A stretch of DNA of 7,295 nt, taken from Paraktedonobacter sp034438135 (lineage in GTDB: Bacteria > Chloroflexota > Ktedonobacteria > Ktedonobacterales > Ktedonobacteraceae). Where the stretch lies: NCBI GenBank assembly GCA_034438135.1, contig DAOTTL010000292.1:1-7295 (forward strand), given 5' to 3'. Below are positions 1-5,901 of this stretch, one piece after another. Each line of letters opens with the position of its first letter. Positions within the stretch are counted from its first letter, which is position 1. The notes beneath the pieces were generated by a model, which was not told the DNA's origin, did no database searches, and was given only the letters and a program-made list of their open reading frames with translations. The position numbers were made by a program, and so were the translations under genes.

Positions 1-15
1 CTTCTTCTTGAAAGT

Positions 16-492
16 CTAATGCCCCTGCTGCTGTAGATACTTAATAAAGTTCATAGTATCGGCAGCCACGAGACGGCCAATCGCGCCAGAGGAGTAAACG
101 GCGACAGCAATCGTTCCATCAGGTCGAAGTACAAAACCAGTCGCTTGAAGGTAAAGCGGATCTTCGTTTATGAATGAGCCGAGCTGCTCTACCACCTTAT
201 GAGCATCGAGTCCATAAAGGACTGGCAATGTGAGTTTGTGCCGCTCAACGGTCTGTTGCGCTTGCTCAAGGAGATCCACCGAAAGGGCGACAACTTCGAT
301 GTCCGCTTCTTTTAACGGCTCCAACGAACGCTGAAAATCCATAAGTTGCTGACGGCAATAGGGGCACCAGTGCCCTCGATAGAAAAGTAAAACCGACCAT
401 TTCCCTTCTAAGGCCTGGGGAACTGTCATTTCATCTCCGCCCACACGCGAAGCCGTAATCGTAGGAAAAAGCTGACCATTGGTTAAATTCAA
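16..492 (-). CDS. Peroxiredoxin-like (AhpC/TSA family) thioredoxin-fold protein
   Basis: This 158-residue cytosolic protein has the thioredoxin/peroxiredoxin fold. The signature is FYRGHWCPYC at residues 37-46, which places a CxxC pair (C43, C46) at the end of the first strand, where AhpC/TSA proteins carry the peroxidatic cysteine. The rest (VVALSVD near 67-73, then a PVLYGLD segment near 90-96 and a GFVLRPDG strand-turn near 118-125) follows the family pattern. There is no signal peptide or membrane segment. The likely role is thiol-dependent reduction of peroxides or disulfides; the adjacent CxxC means it could act as an oxidoreductase instead. The start is TTG at 490-492, chosen because GGAGG (plus 498-502) lies 5 bases upstream. 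The gene lies 69 bp downstream of the tetR gene on the same strand, and a perfect palindrome in that gap suggests TetR control. Confidence 0.85.
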   Translation of the reverse strand: MNLTNGQLFPTITASRVGGDEMTVPQALEGKWSVLLFYRGHWCPYCRQQLMDFQRSLEPLKEADIEVVALSVDLLEQAQQTVERHKLTLPVLYGLDAHKVVEQLGSFINEDPLYLQATGFVLRPDGTIAVAVYSSGAIGRLVAADTMNFIKYLQQQGH

Positions 493-516
493 GGTGTCCT
501 CCAGATAGGTACTAAT

Positions 517-538
517 GAGTAAGTTAACTAACTTACTC
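517..538 (-). promoter_or_regulatory. Operator palindrome in front of the peroxiredoxin gene
   Basis: A perfect dyad with 10-base arms GAGTAAGTTA and TAACTTACTC and a 2-base centre. It lies 24 bases upstream of the TTG start. A second copy, identical at 19 of 22 positions, precedes the adjacent tetR gene, so it is probably the TetR binding site. A TATTTT box on the minus strand (547-552) would put the transcription start just upstream of the palindrome, although no good -35 box is visible. Confidence 0.72.
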
Positions 539-561
539 TCAACAAAAAAATACGGGCTTGC

Positions 562-1122
562 TTAGAGAGAGCAGACCCACTTTTCCAGGCGTTGGAGCTT
601 CTGTTCCAGTAGCTCAGATGAGTGAAAACTGTTGGCTAGTATAAACGTTACCTGTAAGGATGTAATTATATCTATTGATGAAGCTTTTGCTTCCTGTTCA
701 TCTTTGCCTAATTGCCGAAATTGTGCCTGCGTCCATTCGAGATAGATCTGAAAAAGCTGAGATGCTACGGTAGTAAATTGTCTATCATCTTTGCCGAGTT
801 CCTGACAGAGGCTTCCATGTGGACAACCATAACGAGCGATTATATTCTCCCCTGAGCGACTTGCTTCCAGGAACGCTAGTAAACGCTGGTGTGGATCAGC
901 GCAGTGTTCCCATTGAGCAAACTGTGCCTGAAGTTCCTGCATATGTGTTTGTATAACAGCGTCTACTAGCGCCTCCTTTGTACGAAAATGGTAGTAGATA
1001 TTTCCCAAAGGAATCTGTGCCTGCTGAGCAATATCCGCCAGCGTCGAGCGTGAGACTCCTTGCTGGTAAAATATTACTTTAGCCGCTTCTATAAGACGTT
1101 CTCGTTTTGGAGTAGCGATCAT
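562..1122 (-). CDS. TetR/AcrR-family transcriptional regulator
   Basis: A 186-residue DNA-binding repressor-type protein. The N-terminal TetR domain is clear: KRERLIEAAKVIFYQQG (6-22), then the helix-turn-helix around 28-46 ending in the typical GNIYYHFRTKEAL. The C-terminal half (about 60-186) is the ligand or dimer domain, with a GCPHGSLCQEL segment (99-109) like the GCPxGSL motif of the YxaF/LmrA-type TetR subfamily. Cysteines are C74, C100, C106 and C184; C100 and C106 lie close together and could sense oxidants or electrophiles (inference). The ATG start has GGAGG (plus 1129-1133) 6 bases upstream. The gene has a TTGACA promoter with a palindrome at its start point, so autorepression is likely. 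It precedes the peroxiredoxin gene on the same strand, which has its own copy of the palindrome, pointing to a small redox or chemical-stress module. Confidence 0.93.
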   Translation of the reverse strand: MIATPKRERLIEAAKVIFYQQGVSRSTLADIAQQAQIPLGNIYYHFRTKEALVDAVIQTHMQELQAQFAQWEHCADPHQRLLAFLEASRSGENIIARYGCPHGSLCQELGKDDRQFTTVASQLFQIYLEWTQAQFRQLGKDEQEAKASSIDIITSLQVTFILANSFHSSELLEQKLQRLEKWVCSL

Positions 1123-1139
1123 GAGAAACCTCCCGCAGT

Positions 1140-1161
1140 GAGTTAGTTAAACAACTTACTC
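1140..1161 (-). promoter_or_regulatory. Operator palindrome in front of tetR
   Basis: An imperfect 22-bp dyad matching the palindrome at 517-538 at 19 of 22 positions. The GAGTAAGTT half is intact on the minus strand and the other half has one change. It starts 8 bases downstream of the tetR -10 box, so a bound repressor would cover the transcription start. The ribosome binding site follows at plus 1129-1133. Confidence 0.7.
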
Positions 1162-1169
1162 ATGAGAGA

Positions 1170-1199
1170 AGGATAAGATAGAAGAACGCCTCATGTCAA
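1170..1199 (-). promoter_or_regulatory. Sigma-70-type promoter of tetR
   Basis: On the minus strand a consensus -35 box TTGACA (plus 1194-1199) is followed after 18 bases by TATCCT (plus 1170-1175), a 4-of-6 match to the -10 consensus. The predicted start near 1163 lies at the edge of the operator at 1140-1161. The hairpin-bearing repeat ends only a few bases upstream of the -35 box. Confidence 0.55.
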
Positions 1200-1203
1200 G
1201 TGC

Positions 1204-1382
1204 AAGGCTTTTATTGGGGCTTGCAAAGCCCCTCCTCTCCCCGGAAAAAGAAGAAGCGAGGCTGGTTGGCGGAGCATGCGCCCCGCCAACCAGCCTCGCT
1301 TCTTCTGAGAAAAAGGGGGGCGGTCTGCATAGCAGGCCAAAAGCCTTTTCTGCTGATCTTCCAAAATCAGGGATGACTTATC
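1204..1382. repeat. Hairpin-rich non-coding repeat element, copy 1
   Basis: No credible gene lies here; the block consists of nested inverted repeats. The outermost visible pair is AAGGCTTTT (1204-1212) with AAAAGCCTT (1339-1347). Inside are a 7-bp hairpin GGGGCTT/AAGCCCC with a 3-base loop (1216-1232) and a perfect 24-bp hairpin (arms 1249-1272 and 1283-1306, 10-base loop). A G-rich stretch GGGGCGGT follows, and the block closes with CAGGGATGACTTATC (1368-1382), identical to 7279-7293 near the window end. Unlike the other copy, no matching left terminal repeat is visible, so this may be a decayed or one-ended copy. The left boundary is uncertain. Confidence 0.6.
1243..1306 (-). terminator. 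Probable terminator of the VOC/PIG-L operon
   Basis: Read on the minus strand, a perfect 24-bp stem (arms 1249-1272 and 1283-1306) ends in CTTCTTCT and runs directly into further T residues (plus 1245-1248). It lies about 100 bases beyond the PIG-L stop codon. The stem is longer than normal terminators and belongs to the repeat element, so termination would be a by-product of the inserted hairpin. On the plus strand no T-tract follows. Confidence 0.45.
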
Positions 1383-1406
1383 CATTGGGCAGGTCAGCTT
1401 AAACTC

Positions 1407-2159
1407 TTAACGATTTTCAGAGAGATGGAATTCTTCTGCGTAGGCTACGCCGTGTTGCTGACCCACTTCAGCCAGGCGTTCACGGATACGCGTTTCAACA
1501 TCATCAAAGCGACCAAAGAACTGGCTGGAGTGGGCCTTCAATGCCTCGATCTTGATACCGACTGTCTCTGTGATATCAACCCAATTGTTGACCACAGGCG
1601 CACCCACAACGTACAGTTCTTTTACCTTGTGCGGGAGCAGCCCCTCTTCCATCAGTTCAGGAAAGTCCCAGGGGTTCTGTGAGGCCGGATAGAGTGCCGA
1701 GATAACCCCTTCACCACAGGCCCGGTGATCGGGATGGTAACGCCCAATAAACATCTGGGGCGACCATGAACGCTCAGGAGATTGGCACACCACCCGATAC
1801 GGCCTATATGTCCGCAGGAGCCGTACAATGTCTCTCCTGAACTCTAGCGTTGGCTGAAGCTCACCATCGCGATAGTTCAGAAATATAACATCCTTCAGAC
1901 CCAGCACCTTGCCAGCCGCCAGTTGCTCCGCTTTTCGTGTCTCGCTCACTACGCGGCGTGCCTCCGGTCCTACCTCTGTTGCCTCGTCTGGTCCGCCGCT
2001 GCCAGCATCAGTGCAGACAACATAATAGACCTGCCACCCCTCACTCACCCATTTTGCCACAGTGCCTGCAACACTGAACTCAGCATCGTCAGGATGAGCC
2101 ATGATCACCATAGCCGTCTTGTTCTCAATCTCATCACTCACAATCGGGTATCCTTTCAT
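1407..2159 (-). CDS. PIG-L/LmbE-family zinc-dependent deacetylase
   Basis: A 250-residue cytosolic protein of the PIG-L family, whose members (LmbE-like proteins, MshB, BshB) remove acetyl groups from N-acetylglucosamine-type substrates using zinc. The first metal and catalytic motif is AHPDDAE at 21-27 and the second is HPDH at 142-145, in the family order. TDAGSGG (50-56) and the strand FLNYRDGEL (93-101) also fit. The substrate cannot be read from the sequence. I chose the ATG at 2157-2159: AGGAAG lies 9 bases upstream, and the start falls just after the upstream VOC stop. A longer reading from a TTG at 2213 would add 18 residues overlapping the VOC gene and lacks support. It is the second gene of a two-gene operon with a 13-bp gap. 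A long hairpin follows downstream. Confidence 0.9.
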   Translation of the reverse strand: MKGYPIVSDEIENKTAMVIMAHPDDAEFSVAGTVAKWVSEGWQVYYVVCTDAGSGGPDEATEVGPEARRVVSETRKAEQLAAGKVLGLKDVIFLNYRDGELQPTLEFRRDIVRLLRTYRPYRVVCQSPERSWSPQMFIGRYHPDHRACGEGVISALYPASQNPWDFPELMEEGLLPHKVKELYVVGAPVVNNWVDITETVGIKIEALKAHSSQFFGRFDDVETRIRERLAEVGQQHGVAYAEEFHLSENR

Positions 2160-2172
2160 AGAGAGAATCTTC

Positions 2173-2544
2173 CTACCAGGCAGGTGCCCAGATACCGAAT
2201 TCGTTGCTATCAAGGTCGGCGAGCTGAGCCCATTTACCCCAGGGTTCAGTAGCGAGTTCCTGGGTGATAGTGACTCCGTGAGCCTTGAGGGTTGCGCAGG
2301 TCTCTTCTATATTGTCTGTATGCAGGACGAAGCCGGTCATACCCGTTTTGTCCCCGCCACTCTGGCCGCGTAGGCCGAGCATGAGGTGGGTCTGTGTGCC
2401 AGGGAGAGCAATTTCAAGCCAGCGTTCAGTTTCGCTCATGGGCTGGTCTTGTACTTTTTCAAAGCCGAGCTTGTTAACATAAAAATCAAGAGCTTTGTCC
2501 TGATCGCTAACACCTATAGTGATTGTACCGATTTTTGTAAACAT
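2173..2544 (-). CDS. VOC-family (glyoxalase/bleomycin-resistance/dioxygenase fold) protein
   Basis: A 123-residue single-domain VOC protein made of two beta-alpha-beta-beta-beta units. The first runs from ITIGVSDQDKALDFYVNKLGFE (8-29) and the second from GFVLHTDNIEETCATLKAHGV near residues 71-91 to the C-terminal LADLDSNEFGIWAP. The FY-x(4)-GF arrangement and the final D-x-x-x-N-E-F segment are typical. VOC proteins of this size are usually dimeric and include lyases, dioxygenases and drug-binding proteins, so the reaction cannot be assigned; nothing marks it as true glyoxalase I. ATG at 2542-2544 is preceded by AAGGAG at 5 bases. It is the first gene of an operon with the PIG-L deacetylase 13 bp downstream. 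A 15-base direct repeat lies in its upstream region. Confidence 0.9.
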   Translation of the reverse strand: MFTKIGTITIGVSDQDKALDFYVNKLGFEKVQDQPMSETERWLEIALPGTQTHLMLGLRGQSGGDKTGMTGFVLHTDNIEETCATLKAHGVTITQELATEPWGKWAQLADLDSNEFGIWAPAW

Positions 2545-2561
2545 AGTAACTCCTTCTGTTC

Positions 2562-2611
2562 ATTGCTCGTAGTGTATCAGTTTGGATTCAGAATAGATTA
2601 CCCGTAGTGTA
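2562..2611 (-). repeat. Direct repeat upstream of the VOC/PIG-L operon
   Basis: Two 15-base copies, ATTGCTCGTAGTGTA (2562-2576) and ATTACCCGTAGTGTA (2597-2611), match at 13 of 15 positions and are 35 bp apart start to start. They lie 18 to 67 bases upstream of the VOC start codon, where a promoter is expected. On the minus strand each contains TACACT, a weak -10 resemblance, without a clear -35 box. They may be paired regulator sites. Confidence 0.35.
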
Positions 2612-2681
2612 CCACTCTGGAGGCAGAAAAACTTCTCCGATATTGCGCATATTGGGAAGGCCCATCCTCTCAAAATTCTGA

Positions 2682-3632
2682 CTAATGAACAGGTACAACC
2701 CATTCAGCCAGCCAGCCTTTGGCCCGGTGATCGCGCAGACGTAAACGTACCTGGGTACGTGTCACATGTATTGCCCACGAAAGCACCATATCGGGATCGT
2801 CGGGACTATAAGAGCCCATAGTCGTCTTTGTAAGCCTCGGAACGCCATGTCCTCTGCCGGTATACCACGGGGAGGAGAGATTCACATGAGTTACTGGATG
2901 ATTCCCCAGGGACTCGGTAAAGACCAGATGGGGTGAGGTCCATCCTGCATGAGTGTGACCAGAAAGATAGAGGCAGACATTGGTATGTCTTGCAAGTATA
3001 TCTCGCACCTCGTCAGAATTTTCAAGATAAAAAAAAGGCTCTAAAGAGTCATAATCCAGATTTCGCTCAGCATCGCGGTCTAGCACCGTTCCATAGAGAG
3101 GACAGTGCGCAAAAATAATCGCCACATGTTCAGGATGCTTGGCAAGTGCAGTTTCCAGGAATGCTAGCGAATCCGGCGTCAGTACTGGCTTACCGTAGCC
3201 CATCACGTCTAACATGATACAGAGCACTTCCCCAAGTACCCAGTAGTAGCGTGGAGGCTTCTCCCAAAAAGCTGTAAATTCATCGAGCATCTCTGACGTA
3301 CTCTCCTGATTGAGTGCGATCATCTCATGATTGCCTACGCCAGGATAGAACGGGACCATTCCCAAACCCTGTCTCAACTCTTCACGCGCCAGTTGATAGT
3401 GTTCAGGGTCAGCTATCTCAACGATATCCCCAGGAGAAACGATAAATGCTGGCTCTCCCTCCTGCGTCCAAAGCGGACAAAGATCCTGAAAAATTTCTTT
3501 CATTCTCGGTGCGTGAGCAGCCTGCCAGGCCGCATCATCATAGTAGTGAAGATCGCCCAGCGCCCAAAAGTACAAGAGTTCATCATGACTACTGGTCGAT
3601 CGAACCCCTGACGACGACTGAATTTCGTCCAT
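2682..3632 (-). CDS. Calcineurin-like metallophosphoesterase
   Basis: A 316-residue protein with every core motif of the calcineurin-like phosphoesterase superfamily in order: GDLH (26-29), GDIVE (68-72), GNHE (100-103), FAHCPLY with H176, and GHTH (225-228). These supply the two-metal centre and the catalytic histidine of GNHE. Such enzymes hydrolyse phosphomonoesters or phosphodiesters; this one is not close enough to a named subgroup to give a substrate. No signal peptide or membrane segment is seen, so it is probably cytosolic. About 20 residues before the first strand look disordered. The ATG start has only a weak ribosome site (AAGGGA about 11 bases upstream), so a later start is possible, but not beyond residue 21. 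It lies 137 bp upstream of the VOC gene and 268 bp downstream of the histidine kinase stop, and is probably its own transcription unit. Confidence 0.9.
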   Translation of the reverse strand: MDEIQSSSGVRSTSSHDELLYFWALGDLHYYDDAAWQAAHAPRMKEIFQDLCPLWTQEGEPAFIVSPGDIVEIADPEHYQLAREELRQGLGMVPFYPGVGNHEMIALNQESTSEMLDEFTAFWEKPPRYYWVLGEVLCIMLDVMGYGKPVLTPDSLAFLETALAKHPEHVAIIFAHCPLYGTVLDRDAERNLDYDSLEPFFYLENSDEVRDILARHTNVCLYLSGHTHAGWTSPHLVFTESLGNHPVTHVNLSSPWYTGRGHGVPRLTKTTMGSYSPDDPDMVLSWAIHVTRTQVRLRLRDHRAKGWLAEWVVPVH

Positions 3633-3698
3633 AATTTCTAGTATCCCTTAGTGCATTTCTATTTAGACCTCTCTGGTCCTCATGATGCATCCTCTTTC

Positions 3699-3884
3699 TC
3701 AGTAGATAGCGACCATGATTGTTTCCCGTCTCTTTGAAGGGACCGAAAACAACCAGATTTCACCTTTTATTATATTCCGTCTATGCTCAATGAGATAGGG
3801 AAATCTCCTCAGATTTCTTTTGGTAATCGCGCCGTCAGGAAAGAGTAAAACCGTTCGGAAGTACTGCTTCTGCTCTTTGAGCAT
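3699..3884 (-). CDS. Doubtful small ORF (61 codons)
   Basis: An open frame on the minus strand beginning 16 bases after the histidine kinase stop codon. The product is basic and rich in R, K, I and F, with no motif, membrane helix or family that I recognise. There is no ribosome binding site in front of the ATG at 3882-3884. Its position directly behind the kinase would suit translation on the same message, but a chance open frame in the 268-bp gap is at least as likely. Confidence 0.2.
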   Translation of the reverse strand: MLKEQKQYFRTVLLFPDGAITKRNLRRFPYLIEHRRNIIKGEIWLFSVPSKRRETIMVAIY

Positions 3885-3900
3885 CTAGGAGATGGGAACG

Positions 3901-5343
3901 TCATTTCCCATGGGGATTGTGAATAGGTAAAGTCACGATGAATGATGCTCCTTCATAGGGTTTGCTCTTCACCCCAATCGTACCTCCATGCCGCTCAACG
4001 ATCTTACGAACAATTGCCAGACCAATTCCAGTGCCGGGATACGCATTTTTTCCATGTAAGCGTTGAAAAACAGCGAAAATACGATCAGTATATTTCTCAT
4101 CAAAGCCGATTCCATTGTCCTCCACAACAAACCGACAAAGGGGTCCAGAGAGGAACGGCTCATTTGCAGCAGGCTCAAACGACTCATTTTGTGTATAGAT
4201 CTTAATAATGGGAGGAATATCGTTGCGGGCAAACTTCAGTGCATTGCTCAGCAAATTTTGGAGCAATTGGCGCATCTGTAATGGATCAGCCTCGATTGTT
4301 GGAAGCGTCTCCAGGTCAATTGTTGCCTGCATCATCTGGACGCGGCTCTCCAGATCCCCGATCACCTCTTGAGCAATCCGTGTCAGATTAATCCCCGTAA
4401 ACGGTTGTGCTCGACTTGTCACTCTTGCAAACGTGAGCAGATCATTGATCAGAATACTCATACGCGCGGCTGCCTGGCGCATGCGTTCCAAGTACATCTT
4501 CCCCTCACCGATCTGTTCCCCGAATTCCTCCTCTAACAGATTGCTAAAAGCTTGAACCTTGCGTAGTGGTTCCTGAAGATCGTGAGAAGCTACGTAGGCA
4601 AACGCCTCCAATTCTTGATTGCTGCGCTTCAACTCTATATTGGCCAGTTGAAGCTCCATCGTTCTCTCTGCCACCTGAGCCTCTAAACTTGCATTCAGCT
4701 CCTCCAGACGCTTACGAGCCAGTTCAGTCTCTGCTCGTGCGCTCCGTTCCAACTCAAGCAAGCTCGTGCGCTCTTCCCGTAATTGTACACGCACAATCCC
4801 CAGTGCGATCCCATTTGCTACCGTCGCCATAGACTGTAGTGCCGCGTCTGATAATGTTTGTCTTGAGAACATTGCAATTACACCAATCAACCGATCACCC
4901 ATAAGCAGGGGGTACCCGGCGAAGGCCACCATCCCCTCGCGTCTGGCCCATTCCTTGTCGCTGACTCGCGGATCATCTGGCACCGAGTTTGTTAAATGTG
5001 GTCTATGCTCGGCGGCAATCAAGCCAATCTTGAATTTTCCCACGGGCACACGTGAATGGCCACCATCCAGGTGAGTGTACATACCGGAACTGGCTTGTAA
5101 CTCCAGGACCTGCTCCTCCTCGTTCAGTGACCAGATCCTTGCGAATGCCGCATCCATATGGCGCACAAACGCATCAGTACACGATGTAAGCAACTCACAC
5201 AATGTCTCTTGACCCACCAATGCCGTGCTTATATCTAGCACGAGCTTGCTTAATCGTATCTGCTCAAAAAGAATCGTTTCAATAGGCCGAGAACTGCCCG
5301 GCATTGGTATTCCTAAGGAAGCTGGCTCAGGTATCTGTTCCAT
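3901..5343 (-). CDS. Soluble sensor histidine kinase with GAF domain
   Basis: A 480-residue cytoplasmic kinase without membrane segments. Domain order: GAF-type sensor domain about 30-185, coiled-coil linker about 186-245 rich in E, L and R, HisKA dimerisation domain with H-box AYVASHDLQEPLRKV (phosphorylated H254), and a HATPase_c domain with N-box LLQNLLSNALKF (360-371), G1 VEDNGIGF (407-414), F-box FAVFQRLH (423-430) and G2 GTGIGLAIV (437-445). All key catalytic residues are present, so it should be active. The H-box type is that of phytochrome-like kinases, but the GAF lacks an obvious chromophore cysteine motif. No response regulator is adjacent, so it is an orphan here. ATG at 5341-5343 has GAGGAG 13 bases upstream, rather far; ATG at residue 14 has a better spaced AGGA (6 bases), so the true start may be 5304. 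It is divergent from mpgS. Confidence 0.95.
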   Translation of the reverse strand: MEQIPEPASLGIPMPGSSRPIETILFEQIRLSKLVLDISTALVGQETLCELLTSCTDAFVRHMDAAFARIWSLNEEEQVLELQASSGMYTHLDGGHSRVPVGKFKIGLIAAEHRPHLTNSVPDDPRVSDKEWARREGMVAFAGYPLLMGDRLIGVIAMFSRQTLSDAALQSMATVANGIALGIVRVQLREERTSLLELERSARAETELARKRLEELNASLEAQVAERTMELQLANIELKRSNQELEAFAYVASHDLQEPLRKVQAFSNLLEEEFGEQIGEGKMYLERMRQAAARMSILINDLLTFARVTSRAQPFTGINLTRIAQEVIGDLESRVQMMQATIDLETLPTIEADPLQMRQLLQNLLSNALKFARNDIPPIIKIYTQNESFEPAANEPFLSGPLCRFVVEDNGIGFDEKYTDRIFAVFQRLHGKNAYPGTGIGLAIVRKIVERHGGTIGVKSKPYEGASFIVTLPIHNPHGK

Positions 5344-5372
5344 AACAAACTACTCACTCCTCTTGTTGCAAA

Positions 5373-5391
5373 GAACGGCACATTGCTGTTC
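5373..5391 (-). promoter_or_regulatory. Dyad at the predicted start of the kinase transcript
   Basis: GAACGGCA (5373-5380) and TGCTGTTC (5384-5391) form an 8-3-8 dyad with one mismatch. It starts 9 bases downstream of the kinase -10 box, so it could be an operator at the transcription start or a hairpin at the 5' end of the message. Confidence 0.35.
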
Positions 5392-5400
5392 AATAAGCAT

Positions 5401-5428
5401 AGTATAGGCCACAATCAAGACAAATCAA
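5401..5428 (-). promoter_or_regulatory. Probable sigma-70-type promoter of the kinase gene
   Basis: On the minus strand TTGATT (plus 5423-5428) and TATACT (plus 5401-5406, 5 of 6 to consensus) are separated by 16 bases. The predicted start near 5394 gives a leader of about 50 bases. Confidence 0.45.
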
Positions 5429-5541
5429 TGATTCTTTTCGCCCTATCTGGTCACCCAAAAGAAACGAAACTGGTCTGGCATAGAAGCAAACTGGTTCGCT
5501 CTCCACTTGCTCAGACGTAAGTACTACCTACAGTGTGCTTT

Positions 5542-5572
5542 TTGCCCGGACCTCAAAAAAGCTGGTTATACT
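5542..5572 (+). promoter_or_regulatory. Candidate plus-strand promoter far upstream of mpgS
   Basis: TTGCCC (5542-5547) and TATACT (5567-5572) are separated by 19 bases. The -10 box is good, but the -35 box is poor and the spacing long. If used, it would give mpgS a leader of about 320 bases containing the dyads at 5594-5862. No better promoter was found nearer the start codon. Confidence 0.25.
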
Positions 5573-5593
5573 ATCATTGTCACTCTATCCACG

Positions 5594-5862
5594 TGATCGC
5601 CGTTTCGATCAACGATCATCTTTTCCAAAGACGAGATGATAGAGTTAAGGGATACTTTGTTTATCCCGACGTTTTGCTATCACGCTTTCAGTGATTGTTT
5701 CATTTCTCTGCACTTAACTACTTTCGTCGCCGTTGCGTCTATCCCTGTAGAAGCCAGTCAACAGTTGTCTGGTATGTTTTGTGTTACACAAACAACAAAC
5801 AAGCATTAATCTCGCCCCATACAGGGAGCGGCACATTGTTACCTGTTCACCCCTGGACAGGT
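5594..5862 (+). promoter_or_regulatory. String of dyads in the mpgS upstream region
   Basis: The 558-bp gap between the kinase and mpgS holds no credible gene, but this part contains successive inverted repeats: TGATCG/CGATCA (5594-5611), GGGATA/TATCCC (5649-5667), a 19-bp near-palindrome with arms CCAGTCAAC and GTTGTCTGG (5754-5772), a 15-bp perfect palindrome with arms TTTGTGT and ACACAAA (5778-5792), and ACCTGTTCA/TGGACAGGT around a CCCC loop (5841-5862). CCCTGTA (5743-5749) and TACAGGG (5820-5826) can pair around the third and fourth. They could be DNA operators or a folded RNA leader. The 6-bp ones are weak and expected by chance about once in such a length. Confidence 0.35.
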
Positions 5863-5901
5863 GCGTGACGAAAAATTCCGAACGTTCTACTTAGATGAGA
5901 A

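Noticed and set aside
1172..1177. GATAAG as a left terminal repeat of copy 1
   Set aside because: Only six bases match the expected complement of the right end, and the site lies inside the tetR promoter; chance is the simpler explanation.
1204..1382. CRISPR array, tRNA or rRNA in the repeat regions
   Set aside because: Repeats are inverted hairpins, not evenly spaced direct repeats, and no tRNA cloverleaf or rRNA sequence was recognised anywhere in the window.
1191..1402. Open frames on both strands across the hairpin block
   Set aside because: They are translations of the inverted repeat; both strands are open for that reason, with no ribosome site and no recognisable protein pattern.
2160..2213. 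Longer PIG-L reading from a TTG at 2213
   Set aside because: It would overlap the VOC gene end, adds residues outside the family fold, and the ATG at 2159 has a ribosome site and fits the operon spacing.
3942..5074. Several plus-strand frames of 70 to 100 codons inside the kinase gene
   Set aside because: They are antisense shadows of a gene whose domain motifs are all intact; none has a ribosome site or known motif.
5428..5520. 30-codon plus-strand ORF starting with ATG in the kinase/mpgS gap
   Set aside because: No ribosome site, no family resemblance, and it overlaps the predicted kinase promoter.
5880..5887. GAACGTTC palindrome near the mpgS start as a LexA-type site
   Set aside because: Only 8 bases; the spacing does not match known LexA boxes, and such short palindromes are common.
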